64,000 nucleotides of DNA from Antedon mediterranea. Its lineage: Eukaryota > Echinodermata > Crinoidea > Comatulida > Antedonidae. The position numbers were made by a program, and so were the translations under genes. Each line of letters opens with the position of its first letter. The stretch's first letter is position 1. The notes under the pieces are model-generated. The model saw only the letters and a program-made list of their open reading frames with translations. It made no database searches and was not told the origin of the DNA. The DNA lies in the NCBI RefSeq assembly GCF_964355755.1, contig NC_092670.1, positions 13,145,201 to 13,209,200 of the forward strand. Reading direction: 5' to 3'. Below are positions 21,961-31,693 of this stretch, one piece after another.

Positions 21961-22347
21961 TACGACGCTAAAAGAATGTGTGTCTGAACAGTTGGGGATT
22001 AGCGTACAACGCGTCGAACAACGGTTGTAGCGTTGTAGTGGAAAACGGTTGATAGTACCGTTTTAGCGTACGACGCTACTGTAAGTCAACGTTGTATCCA
22101 ATCAGAACGTTTCCTGTTATGACGCGAAACAAGGTTTGACCTAGGCTGACATGCTAGTCAAGTCGCCCCGACACAGTCGCCCCATCGCAAAGTCGCCCCA
22201 ACGCAAAGTCGCCCCATCGCAAAGTCGCCCTAATACAAAGTCGCCCCATCGCAAAGTCGCCCCAAAACGTTAAAAAAATAGTTTAAAAGTGCGTTGTCGC
22301 AATGATACACAAAATAACACGGAACGTGTAGGCATAAAAGGGGAAGC
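21961..22347 (+). repeat. Left terminal inverted repeat of the Polinton-like relic
   Basis: Matches the reverse complement of 31224-31596 almost perfectly. It is built of an outer MITE-like part (TACGACGCTAAAAG ... CCAATCAGAACG), a 16-bp minisatellite at 22160-22269 (unit AGTCGCCCCATCGCAA, about seven copies) and an inner part ending GGCATAAAAGGGGAAGC. Confidence 0.9.
22331..22340 (+). promoter_or_regulatory. Inward-facing TATA-like box in the terminal repeat
   Basis: GGCATAAAAG lies 15 bases before the Bcl-2-like ATG. Being inside the inverted repeat, it also occurs facing inward at the right end (about 31231-31240) and in the small element (about 43465-43474), so both ends could drive transcription inward. 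Confidence 0.35.
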
Positions 22348-22354
22348 GAGCGTT

Positions 22355-22819
22355 ATGGTTGATTTAGAGGAAGTAGTTTTAGCATACATTGAATATAAAT
22401 TGACGGGGTTAATTGTTTTGGAATCACCCATCCTCCACAGTACTATTCGTGCTTGTAAAGAGTTGGAAAACAATTTTAATGTGTTAGAATTGTGTAAAGA
22501 TATTTCTTCGGAAGCGCTGTATTATGTATTAGAACAAATGATGAGCAATAGAAAAATAAATGTCGGCAGACTTGTGACAGGACTCGTTGTATGTATATGT
22601 GTTGCGACACAATGTGACACTGAATTGCAGTTAGAAAATGTAAAACGTGTCTCCTGTGGATTTTTCAAGGAAAAGTTTTCGCTATTTGAACTTCGTAATG
22701 ACGATGAATCGGTTAGTATGTTTCATTTTTTGTTCGTGGGTAGTTTAACAAATATTCTTAAATTATTCATTTTATTTATAATGCGCGTGTTTCGTTTACT
22801 AATTTTTTTAATTTTTTAA
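22355..22819 (+). CDS. Bcl-2-like protein of the Polinton-like element
   Basis: The 154-residue frame (ATG at 22355; an upstream GTG extension is unlikely) has the general plan of a Bcl-2 family protein. It has an alpha-helical N-terminal half and a BH1-like segment INVGRLVTGLVV at about residue 70, where the family has NWGR. An amphipathic segment GFFKEKFSLF follows, then an acidic patch DDESVSMF in the BH2 position and a strongly hydrophobic C-terminal tail (FLFVGSLTN through LIFLIF) that could anchor it in mitochondrial or ER membranes. The BH1 Trp is replaced by Val. Animal adintoviruses are known to carry Bcl-2 homologues, which block host-cell apoptosis. It starts just inside the left terminal repeat beside a TATA-like box. 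The similarity is by eye and a structure prediction would settle it. Confidence 0.5.
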   Translation: MVDLEEVVLAYIEYKLTGLIVLESPILHSTIRACKELENNFNVLELCKDISSEALYYVLEQMMSNRKINVGRLVTGLVVCICVATQCDTELQLENVKRVSCGFFKEKFSLFELRNDDESVSMFHFLFVGSLTNILKLFILFIMRVFRLLIFLIF

Positions 22820-23988
22820 TTTTTTATTTTCATTCAGAATTTGTTTCTGTGTAGGAAGGGAGATGTTTTTTCAGAGTAGTAGCATTTTTAGTGACTGGTA
22901 TGGTGTTAACGCTTGTTTTTCGTTGAATGTCTTCAGATGTTTCCTCTAGTCATCAAAACAAATTATTATGAACACCATATTGTATTGATCTCTCTAATTA
23001 ATTTTAGATGTGTTATCATTTATCTAAAATGTATATTTCTCAATAATAACCATTTACTTTATAAATTTTGTAAAAATACATTTATAATATGCCTTCTTAT
23101 TGAAAGTGTCGTTACATACCGTGCGTCTCAAATTTGTTTTCTTTTTATATATAAAATATAACTACTGTTACAAATACTACTGTTTAAAATAAAAAATAAA
23201 AAGTAAACAGAATATTTTTAATCACAATCATTTAATATGTATGTTTGCAATTACATTTAACAAATTCAAAAAACTTCATACACGAGTTAAACAACACGCA
23301 AAGATCAAATTTCATTTTTTGTTGTTGATGTTAAAAACAAAATGAATTTCAATACATATTTTATTGTAATACACTTTACAAAATATAATTTTTAATCGCA
23401 ATCATTTATTATGTATGTTTGCAATTACATTTAACAAATTCAAAAACCTTTTTTCTTTTTTTTTTTAAATAAATTAGAAAAACATCATACACGAATTAAA
23501 CAACACGCAAAGATAAAATTTCATTTTTTGTTGTTAATGTTAAAAACAAAATTTATTTCAATACACATTCTACTTTAACAGAAAAGAAAAAATTAAGTAA
23601 AGTCAAGAAATAAACTTATCATGAATTAAAATAGGAAAACTACTTTTACAAATTTACACTGACATAAATTAAGTCAAAACATAATTTATTTATTTCATTA
23701 AACAAATCTATTGCAATACACTTTACAAACAGAAAATAAAACAAATTAAATTAATTCGAAAAATAAAATTATCATGAATTAAAATAGGGTAACTACTTTT
23801 ACAAATTTATAATAAAAAATAAATATTAAGTGAGATTTTGGTTTACGGGTTATTTTGTTAGGATTAGTTGTTGTTATTTTTTCCAGTCCGATTCCTCGTA
23901 CCATGCTATCAACTATTTCAAAATTGACTTCCTTTGATTTTTCGAAATTTAAAGTCAAACAGTATGTCTGAATCAAATTTTATACACG
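22820..23988. repeat. AT-rich intergenic region with degenerate tandem copies
   Basis: A unit of about 180 bp (CAATCATTTAATATGTATG ... TACACTTTACAAAATATAA) occurs at 23215-23393 and 23394-23580. CATGAATTAAAATAGG ... CTACTTTTACAAATTTA occurs at about 23620 and 23773. Related words recur at 24290-24390 downstream of the acidic ORF. No gene is supported. Confidence 0.6.
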
Positions 23989-24234
23989 TTATTTTTCCAA
24001 ATCCATTCCCCATTGTTCATCAATAGCACTTACAAGTACCCAGTTTCGTTTGAATTTACGTTGAATGGATTTGTGTAATGTACATGTATCTTGCTTGCTC
24101 AGTCAGTCTTGAACTTGTCTCTTGGTAATATTTAAATCGTATTTTACATTTTGATAAAGTCGGTCCACACCACCAAAACTATCAGGATGCTTAGGATCGT
24201 AATATACTTTTCTTAAGTACTCATCCATACTCAT
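23989..24234 (-). pseudogene. Polinton-type integrase, N-terminal remnant
   Basis: From the ATG at 24234 the frame reads YYDPKHPDSFGGVDRLY, then a helix-turn region, a stop (TGA, 24103-24105), KQDTCTLHKSIQRKFKRN and AIDEQWGMDL before a stop at 23989. This order is characteristic of the retroviral-like integrase of Maverick/Polinton elements: an N-terminal module ending just as the catalytic core begins at the first Asp. The stop sits where the family has a conserved Trp before LSKQD, so TGG to TGA is likely. The rest of the DDE core is not found downstream, so it cannot integrate DNA. It lies on the same strand as, and downstream of, the acidic ORF. Confidence 0.8.
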
Positions 24235-24481
24235 TACCCTCATTCACCCAAATGAAAATTAAAAAAATAAATAAAATACTTAAATATCACGCAAAGATCA
24301 AATTCATTTTCGTTGTTGTTGCTTTTAAAAGAAAAAACACAACCTTTATTTTAACACATATTCTATTTCAATATAATTTACAACCATAATAATAATAAAT
24401 TTACCGAAAAGAAATAAGAAATATAAAAATATGTAACATTAATTAAAAAAGTGTTAAGATATTATTTTAAATTTGTACAAA

Positions 24482-25210
24482 TTACAATTGGTAAAGAATC
24501 TTATTAAAAAGTTCTGAATCATTTGTAATCAACTTTATGGCTTTATCGAACGCATCAACATTTATACAACGTAAATGAAAGTAGTTTAGCGCCCATTTAA
24601 AATGGGTAGCGCTATTGTCCACAAGTTTCAATGTCAGAATTGGTCGAAAAAATGTTAGGAGTTGTTCATATCTTGAGCCGTGAAAGTTATAACGTTCAAC
24701 CATGTCCTTCAGAATGAATATAAATTCTTCTATGAAAACCTTCTCAATTGTTCTCATTATTTCTTTGTACTCAAGTTCGGTAGTTTCTTTCTTAATGTCC
24801 GCCTCCAGCACAGGGTTCAGGTACTCTTCCGCAAACACCCCATCTTCTACCTCATCTTCTACATCGGCTTTTCTTGCCAGAAATAGGTGGTAGTCAACTA
24901 CCGATGACGTGTCGTCGTATACAATCCTCTCCTCTTCAGAAATTATTCTCGATCTATAATGTTCGTCTTCTTCAGTATTAGATACATTATTGAAATCAAC
25001 GTTCATTGGAGGTGGGGGTTGAATCGCCATTAAACACGTCATATCCCCCATCTCTTCCCTCATCTCTTCCTCCTCCTCTGCTGTAAAATAGGCACCAGTC
25101 ATAGCTAGTATGTCTTCGTCTTCAAATTCTGAATCACTGCTTATATATATAACATCTTCTTCGACATCAGAGTCCATAGTAAGATCAATGATTTCAATCA
25201 CGGAACCCAT
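24482..25210 (-). CDS. Acidic protein with two SUMO-interaction-like motifs, 242 residues
   Basis: Intact ATG-to-stop frame with no introns. The N-terminus has two hydrophobic cores next to acidic/serine stretches, VIEIIDLT (residues 4-11) and VIYISSDSE (about 20-28), both good SUMO-interacting motif candidates. Acidic runs (DSEFEDEDIL, AEEEEEMREEM) continue to about residue 60. The C-terminal 110 residues look helical (IMRTIEKVFIEEFIFILKD ... FHLRCINVDAFDKAI) and match no family I recognise. No signal peptide or membrane segment. Such motifs occur in viral and host nuclear proteins that engage PML or SUMO pathways. That role is inference. It stays open while neighbours have decayed, which suggests recent activity or selection. 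Confidence 0.55.
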   Translation of the reverse strand: MGSVIEIIDLTMDSDVEEDVIYISSDSEFEDEDILAMTGAYFTAEEEEEMREEMGDMTCLMAIQPPPPMNVDFNNVSNTEEDEHYRSRIISEEERIVYDDTSSVVDYHLFLARKADVEDEVEDGVFAEEYLNPVLEADIKKETTELEYKEIMRTIEKVFIEEFIFILKDMVERYNFHGSRYEQLLTFFRPILTLKLVDNSATHFKWALNYFHLRCINVDAFDKAIKLITNDSELFNKILYQL

Positions 25211-26392
25211 AGTAACTAGTTGTTGGTTTTTGGTCTGTCTTGTCGAGCTCTGTAGCGTTGTAGAATGAGGTAAATATTACAAAATATTCGAGAGTTTATA
25301 TACAGTCAAAGGATTACATTTGGCATTTACTAAATTTGTTTCAGCCAATTGTCATTGTTGTATTTCCTGTTGGAACATTGTGTCGAAGCGCCGTGTATCT
25401 TTTGTTTCATTAAGTAGCTTCCCCAATGTCATTCAATTTAAAAATCCTGTTTTGATTCTAACATTTTCTTCTTCGTCTAAATCACCTCTTTTGTTTCTTG
25501 CAATGCGGCAAACACAGCTGTTTCAACCAATGTAAAATAAATAGAAAAAGTCAAGCGCCCTCAATATTGTCAGACGGCGATATGTGCCTGAGCGTGACGC
25601 CGCGCGAGTGGTTGAATCTCGTTCAACTTTCGCGACATTTGCAACTTTTATAACTACACTTTAAATTAATTTAATCAATTTCGTCATAAATATTATAAAA
25701 CCATTTTTATACTATTTGTTAGAAAATAAGATTCTTAATTACCGATTTTTTGGAAATAGTAAGTAATTAAGCATAACAACAAGTTTACGAAATTATTTAC
25801 ACCCGGAAGTTTTAAAAATTAACATCGATCGGCCTAGCAAATGTAAACAATGGAAAGTTTGAAAAAATGCTTGTCAAATTGTACACTTTTTGTTTTTATT
25901 CGTAATTTTCATAAATACTTGGAAAATCTAGGTAAAAGTTTGATTATATATGCTTACATGAGACATTGAATTGTTAGGAGGTGACGGTGAAAATCTCAAG
26001 AAATTTTCATTTAAAAACTCGACTGTTTTGTTAAATGCGAAACAGCGTATTTGGCGAGAGGTCGATGAACGCGGCTGATAACCGCTCGCTAGGCTGTACG
26101 CAACTAGGCCTAGGTTGTAGCTAGGCCTAGTTGGTACGTATAAGTAGTGTAATCATACTATACATCATTTTAATTTACAATAGAATAAATAATAAGCTTA
26201 ATTATTATCATTGTATTTATTTCAACTGAATATAATTCATCATAAATGTAAAAATTTAGTAAAACTACTAACTACCAGGCCTAGCTAGGCCCTTAAAATT
26301 AAAGCCTATACAAAAATACTCAAACTACTGTATGATAAATATAATATAACATTAAAGATTGGTAAAATTAAAATTTCTTCTCTTTTTTGTAG
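25211..26392. other. Non-coding or unresolved region of the relic
   Basis: Divergent promoter space upstream of the acidic ORF. A 70-codon plus-strand frame at 25320-25535 lacks support. AAGTCAAGCGCCCTCAA at about 25549-25565 resembles, in inverted orientation, exon sequence at about 30045-30062, hinting at a duplicated fragment. Confidence 0.35.
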
Positions 26393-26783
26393 GCAACACA
26401 GTTTCACGAAAAGGCTTTACGTTCTACTTGCTTCTGTTGTGGAACAAAATTTAAAGAAAAGGATAAAAAATACAACTTAAAAAATATGAAAACAATCACA
26501 AATTTGCACTAAATCTAACAAATGTAAAATTACAACCTATATACATTTATACAACCTGCCATTCGCGAATTTTCAATGGATACTGTATACTACCACGCTA
26601 ACATTTAAATTAACAGGGCATGGACCAAATTGCTTGGCATGCTACACTTCAACAACAACTATGACCTGGGCCAAAACTACATTCACAAGTGAAAGAACAC
26701 ACTGGCGTTTAAGGGAACAGTTTTTTGTCTGGTACAGCTGCTCCATAATCTGCTTTTCTTCTTTATATCTTCACTCTTTTTGA
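26393..26783 (+). pseudogene. Two exon-like segments of a cysteine-rich (zinc-binding?) protein
   Basis: TTTTTTGTAG at 26392 precedes a 39-codon frame, ATQFHEKALRSTCFCCGTKF ending in a lysine/tyrosine-rich stretch (26393-26512). A second acceptor (TAACAG, 26616) precedes HGPNCLACYTS and a helical tail with WRLREQFFVW (26617-26783). Cys pairs in both halves (CFCC and H-N-C-L-A-C) suggest one zinc-binding domain split by an intron. A similar layout is found in cysteine-rich N-terminal domains of several invertebrate transposon proteins, including RAG1 N-terminus-like ones; this comparison is from memory. No start exon or clear donors were found, so it is probably a broken gene. Confidence 0.4.
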
Positions 26784-27537
26784 AAGTTTATACTAACAAA
26801 TTTAATTAAATGAACATACCTCATAATCAAATAACTGTTTTCTCATCCTATTTATATACATAGTTTAAAAAGCGCCAATTTTCAATTAAGATTACATCAT
26901 ACATTGTATATTTCTATTCAACAAAATTGTCAGAACTTTCTATTATTTAAATGTCTAAGATAGTCAGATCTCGGGTCCATTCTACAGTCACCACAGATTG
27001 ACTTTTTCATCACAAAATTTCTGAAATTATAAAATGTATTAATGTGTAAATTAAGTATTTTTTAATTCTATAAAAATATCATACAAGTATTTTTAGCAGA
27101 ATACAGGCATATTGCACCAGGTGTAATACAGCCTAAGCTACATATGCTTGAGCACCATGCTATTGCATTCATGAGAGAATGGAAGGGGGTCTCTGAGCAA
27201 GGCGGGGAGCTAATACATGCCAAACTCAACCGTCACAAAACAGCAGTGTGGATTAGAGTCAAACTTAGACTCATCTGATTTTCACATCTCCAATGATACA
27301 AAATGAAATAATAAAACCCAACAAATGCAAGAAAGCCAACAAAGAATGATTCATTAACATTAATGATCATAAAATATTGTACATTTTTAAATGTTAAAGG
27401 AATATTGCATTGTATTGATTTCCTTTTAACAATGCCTAATGATAATGAATATGTAAAAGTAATACTATAGTATGTCTATATTTCAATTACTAACTAATTA
27501 CTATTGATTGATAGTACTACTGCTGTACTGTACATGT
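26784..27537. other. Non-coding gap inside the relic
   Basis: AT-rich, nothing recognised. Confidence 0.3.
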
Positions 27538-29494
27538 GTTAGTGATTGATTGTTAAAGTTACAAATTCATAGCATGGTATGGTAAACACAATTTAAAATT
27601 TACTAGTTCTTGAACAGTAAAATAAACTTACCTATATAGATGGTAGGTATAGGTATTGGTCCAAATCTGTTTAAAATGTTTTAGCCATTTTGGGTTGCCG
27701 CTATATATGTACCTAAAAAATAGTAATAGTAATAGTATAACATTATAATAAGAATTAATTAAAATTAACTTATTAAATTTACTATGGTTGCATACATACT
27801 AATTTGAATATGCAGTGATGAGCAAAAACAAATGTTAAAATTCATTATTTATAATAATTGTAATTATTACATACAGGGTAGGCATATATGCCTTATGTCA
27901 TTGCATAGGGTATATATAACCAGGTATCCTCATAATAAACATTATTTGTAATAAATACTGTAAATATATTAAAAATAAAAATTAATAATAATTAAATAAT
28001 AATATATAGGCATAGAGCCTCTAGGCCTAATTAGGTAGCCTACTAATACCTAGCCTATTGCTCTAGGCTAGGCTAAATAAGCTCGAAAGCTGCTTCTCTG
28101 TAGGCTGCTAGTGCAAGAGAGCACAAGTCTAGCTAGTATATTAAAATAAAAATAGGGCCTATAATATAGGCCTAGCCTACCCAGCCAGTGGTAGTGATTG
28201 ATTGTTAATATTGAAAATTAATAGCATGGTAAACACAATTTAAAATTTACTAGTTCTTGAGCAATAAAATAAACTTACCTACTGTATATAGATGGTAGGC
28301 TGCTAGGTATTGGTCCAAATCTGTTTAAAATGTTTTTGCCACTTCGGGTTGCCGCTATGTACCTAAAAAATAGTAAAACATTATTATAAGAATTACTTAA
28401 AATTAGCTTATTAAATTTAATATGTTGCATACATACTAATTTGAATATGCAGTGATGAGCAAAAACGAATGTTAAAATTCATTATTTATAATAATTGTAA
28501 TTATTACATACAGGGTAGGCATATATGCCTTATGTCATTGCATAGGGTATATATAACCAGGTATTCTCATATGAAACATTATTTAAATAAATACTGTAAA
28601 TATATTAAACAAAAATTAATAATAATTAAATAATAATAGGCCTATATAGGCGTAGAGCCTAGCCTAATTAGGTAGCCTACTTATACCTAGCCTAATTGCT
28701 CTAGGCTAGGCTAAATAAGCTGGAAAGCTGCTTCTCTGTAGGCTGCTGCTAGTGATAGAGAGCACAGGTCTAGCTAGTATATTAAAATAAAAATAGGGCC
28801 TATGATATAGGCCTAGCCTACCCAGCCAGTGGTAGTGATTGATTGTTAATATTACAAATTAATAGCATGGTACACAATTTAATATTTGCTACTTCTTGAA
28901 CAGCAAAATAATCTTACCTATAGGCTATATAGATGGTAGGTATGGTCCAAATCTGCTTAGCCACTTCAGGTTACTGCTCTATATATGTATCTACAATAGT
29001 ATAACATTAATAATTATTATAACAATTTCATAAAATTAACTTAACTTATTAAATTTAATATGATTGCAGTGATGAGCAAAACCGAATGTTAACATGATGC
29101 TTGTCATTATTTATATTGTAATTATTACATACATATAGGCCTATAATATTCCCTATTGCATACATGTTACATAGGGTATATATAATCCTCATAATATTAA
29201 ATTTACAGTTTTTGTAATGAATACTGTAAATTTAATAAAACTAAAATTAATTATAATGATTAAATAATATTAAAAATATATAGGCCTAGGCGTAGATCCT
29301 GGGCCTAATTTTAATTAGGTAGCCTACTAATACCTATTAGGCTAGTAGGCTAGCCTACTCAAGGCCAGGCTAACTAAGCCGGAAAGCTGCTTCTCTGTAG
29401 TAGGCTGCTAGAGAACACAGGTCTAGCAAGGGCCTAGTATTAAAATAAAAATAGGGCCTATAATATTGGTATATGCCTACCCTACCCAGCCAGG
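27538..29494. repeat. Three tandem copies of a roughly 650-bp unit
   Basis: Units begin GTAGTGATTGATTGTTAA at about 27538, 28190 and 28832 and end with CCTACCCAGCCAG. The third is the most diverged. Each holds the exon-like minus-strand segment listed separately, and AAGCTGCTTCTCTGTAGGCTGC. Confidence 0.9.
27632..27712 (-). pseudogene. Exon-like segment, repeated in all three tandem units
   Basis: On the minus strand CTATTTTTTAG precedes an 81-base open segment and GTAAGT follows it. The reading includes SGNPKWLKHFKQIWTNTY. The equivalents at 28279-28362 and 28918-28990 keep both splice sites but carry indels and stops (the first still reads SGNPKW and KHFKQIWTNT). The exon was probably duplicated with the unit. 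Protein family not recognised. Confidence 0.45.
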
Positions 29495-29926
29495 CATAAA
29501 TAATTAAAATAATGTAACATTTCCAAACTCATTTGGGTCAGCTGTCACATGAAAGGCAGTGTTGCAACTAGAGTAGACATAAGCCTAAGCCTAAAAATGA
29601 CACAATTTGAAACGGCCATAGCTCAAAAATTCAACCATCACCTCTCGACCATTACTATGTTATAACATTCACAGATAACTAAATTATCATGCAGTACCAA
29701 AGAATTAGAGTGAAAATTACATTTTTTAAAGATACGGACAAACAAACATGTACCTAATTTGGAAATGTCACTCACGTGCGTCAATTGGTCTATGCTTGTA
29801 ATTTATGGTCCACCCTTCCATTAATTTTCAGCGTTACATTCCTTCTTAAAAACAAAACGACAACGTGCTTGTTTCATCCAGGGACTCTTTAATGAATATT
29901 CATATTTTTAGCGACCCTTTATTTTT
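29495..29926. other. Non-coding gap
   Basis: No frame or repeat recognised. It is the 3' flank of the minus-strand gene end. Confidence 0.3.
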
Positions 29927-30540
29927 TTATCTCATTCTCATTGGCTGTTTAAAACATGTCTTTAAATGACGTTTGACTCCACTCTGCACACGTGGATTTG
30001 TAAGTAATTGTTTATGTATTGTTACTCCAGCGATACGACTTGTAACGTTGAGGGCGCATGACTTAATTCGTATGTTTGAAACAGCTGTGCAAATTCCTTG
30101 AACTGCCATGTCGTTCTCTAATTGAAGTGTTTCTTCCCCTTCATTATTACTTATATTCAAAATACCGTACTGTAAAACAAAATTGTTATATTAGACTAAA
30201 TATCATATATTATTACCATTTTCAAAATAAATTTATAGAAATAGTAACTTACCATTTCATTACATAATTCGTTCTGATCATCAATTAACTCTTCTATACA
30301 TCGAATCTGAAAATTAAATAACAAAACCCATGTAACAGACAGAACAAAGAAGTCATTCTTAATAACATTTAGAAAATAATATACGTAAATTTTTGTGTTT
30401 TTTTTTTTTTACAAATTGCTTCAACTTACCATTTCATCGTTGTCATTAAGAATTTCTAACAAAAATTCCTCGTTACCGTTAAGACTGCTGTTTTCAAATT
30501 CTTGTTCAATACCGGTATGCACGTTAGATGTCGGTATAGT
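29927..30540 (-). CDS. C-terminal exons of an unrecognised gene with very short introns
   Basis: Three minus-strand exons join in frame. The first is open from 30540 and ends at 30430 with NDNDEM before GTAAGT. The second is 54 bases (30306-30253), with TTTTCAG before and GTAAGT after. The third (30169-29927) follows TTTTACAG and ends at TAA. The introns are 123 and 83 bases, all phase 0. The first two exons end in the same GAAATG word. The product is acidic in its first half (EEFLLEILNDN, CIEELIDDQNEL) and basic at its end (GVKRHLKTCFKQPMRMR). No start codon or further 5' exon is seen. No family is recognised. Intact sites suggest a working or recently working gene. Confidence 0.45.
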
Positions 30541-31223
30541 TCAATCAAGACATACTTATTATTTAACTTCATTCATTCTTATCTTTTTGTTTTTTTGTCA
30601 TTGTTATAATATCCGGAAACAAATTACCCTTATTAATTATATGTGGGTTCGATCGAGACACCTTTAATGAACGTATTATTTATTTTTTAATTAACTCCTG
30701 CACGTGCATACATAAGTATCTCTTTTTAAAATTTCCGACAATACATGACGTCATGTAATCAAATTAAATAATACCTATATTGTTATATATCCGAAACATC
30801 ACACCTAATTTATACTATCACAACAACTTTTGTTTTATTCTTCCGTAGTCATTTACTTTTCAGTAGGCCTACTTTGTAAAACTGGACTACAAGTACAATT
30901 TATATCATACAGCATATAGTAGCCAACATACTGTTAACCCACTTTAAATGTTACCAACACAACATGATAGCATGTAACTAATTTAAATATATACGGTAAT
31001 ACCTCTATTGTTATATACCCCGAAACACAATACCTATTGTTTCATACTTCCTAGTAATTTGTTTTTCAGTAATTTGTACAGCTGACTAATATTTACAATT
31101 TTGTAAAAACAACCTCTCTGGTGAGCTAGCACGTTGGTGCGACCGCGAGCGGAGTGATTAGTTGGGGGCCGGTCCTCTCATGATGATGGGGGATGATCGT
31201 GTGACCTGAGACTACATGGCGGG
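30541..31223. repeat. Non-coding right part of the relic with a diverged tandem duplication
   Basis: A segment with CATGACGTCATGTAATC ... CCTATATTGTTATATATCCGAAACA (30745-30800) recurs in altered form at 30965-31030. 31090-31223 (TGAGCTAGCACGTTGG ... TACATGGCGGGGCTTCCCC) matches the inner left end of the small element at 43470-43585 in reverse complement. Confidence 0.55.
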
Positions 31224-31596
31224 GCTTCCCCTTTTATGCCTACACGTTCCGTGTTATTTTGTGTATCATTGCGACAACGCACTTTTAAACTATTTTTTTA
31301 ACGTTTTGGGGCGACTTTGCGATGGGGCGACTTTGTATTAGGGCGACTTTGCGATGGGGCGACTTTGCGTTGGGGCGACTTTGCGATGGGGCGACTTGAC
31401 TAGCATGTCAGCCTAGGTCAAACCTTGTTTCGCGTCATAACAGGAAACGTTCTGATTGGATACAACGTTGACTTACAGTAGCGTCGTACGCTAAAACGGT
31501 ACTATCAACCGTTTTCCACTACAACGCTACAACCGTTGTACGACGCGTTGTACGCTAATCCCCAACTGTTCAGACACACATTCTTTTAGCGTCGTA
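31224..31596 (-). repeat. Right terminal inverted repeat of the Polinton-like relic
   Basis: Reverse complement of 21961-22347, including the GGGGCGACTTTGCGAT minisatellite at about 31308-31401 and the inward TATA-like box. Confidence 0.9.
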
Positions 31597-31693
31597 TCCA
31601 AACTCAAGTAATACACGTATGAAACGCCATATGTGCAAAAATATTTATATTTTTACTAATATTAAGAAAAAACTCCGTCTGGAGCCCAGACTA
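31597..31693 (+). repeat. Last 97 bp of a 942-bp transposon copy
   Basis: Matches the right end of 20918-21859 (TCCAAACTCAAG ... CCCAGACTA) and abuts the terminal repeat of the relic with no spacer. The rest of this copy is missing. Confidence 0.8.

Larger units (their letters stand above)
21961..31596. mobile_element. Polinton/Maverick (adintovirus-like) relic, 9.6 kb
   Basis: Long inverted repeats (21961-22347 and 31224-31596) enclose a Bcl-2-like frame, a Polinton-type integrase N-terminus lacking its catalytic core, an intact acidic frame and several intron-containing gene pieces. Within the repeats a sub-end AGTCAAGTCGCCCC is shared with the smaller element at 43208-45232 and may be the true terminus. 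The B-family DNA polymerase, packaging ATPase, protease and capsid genes expected of a complete element are not seen, so the copy is deleted. No 6-bp target duplication could be fixed because the outermost repeat sequence is also inverted. Confidence 0.6.

Noticed and set aside
22160-22269. Regular short repeats resembling a CRISPR array
   Set aside because: The units are contiguous with no unique spacers, the genome is eukaryotic, and the array lies in a transposon end.
24680-24893. Plus-strand frames overlapping the acidic ORF
   Set aside because: They are antisense shadows of the intact minus-strand frame.
25549-25653. Frame ending SDGDMCLSVTPREWLNL, loosely like the end of PC4-type coactivator domains
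   Set aside because: It has no start codon or supporting exon, and one short motif is not enough.
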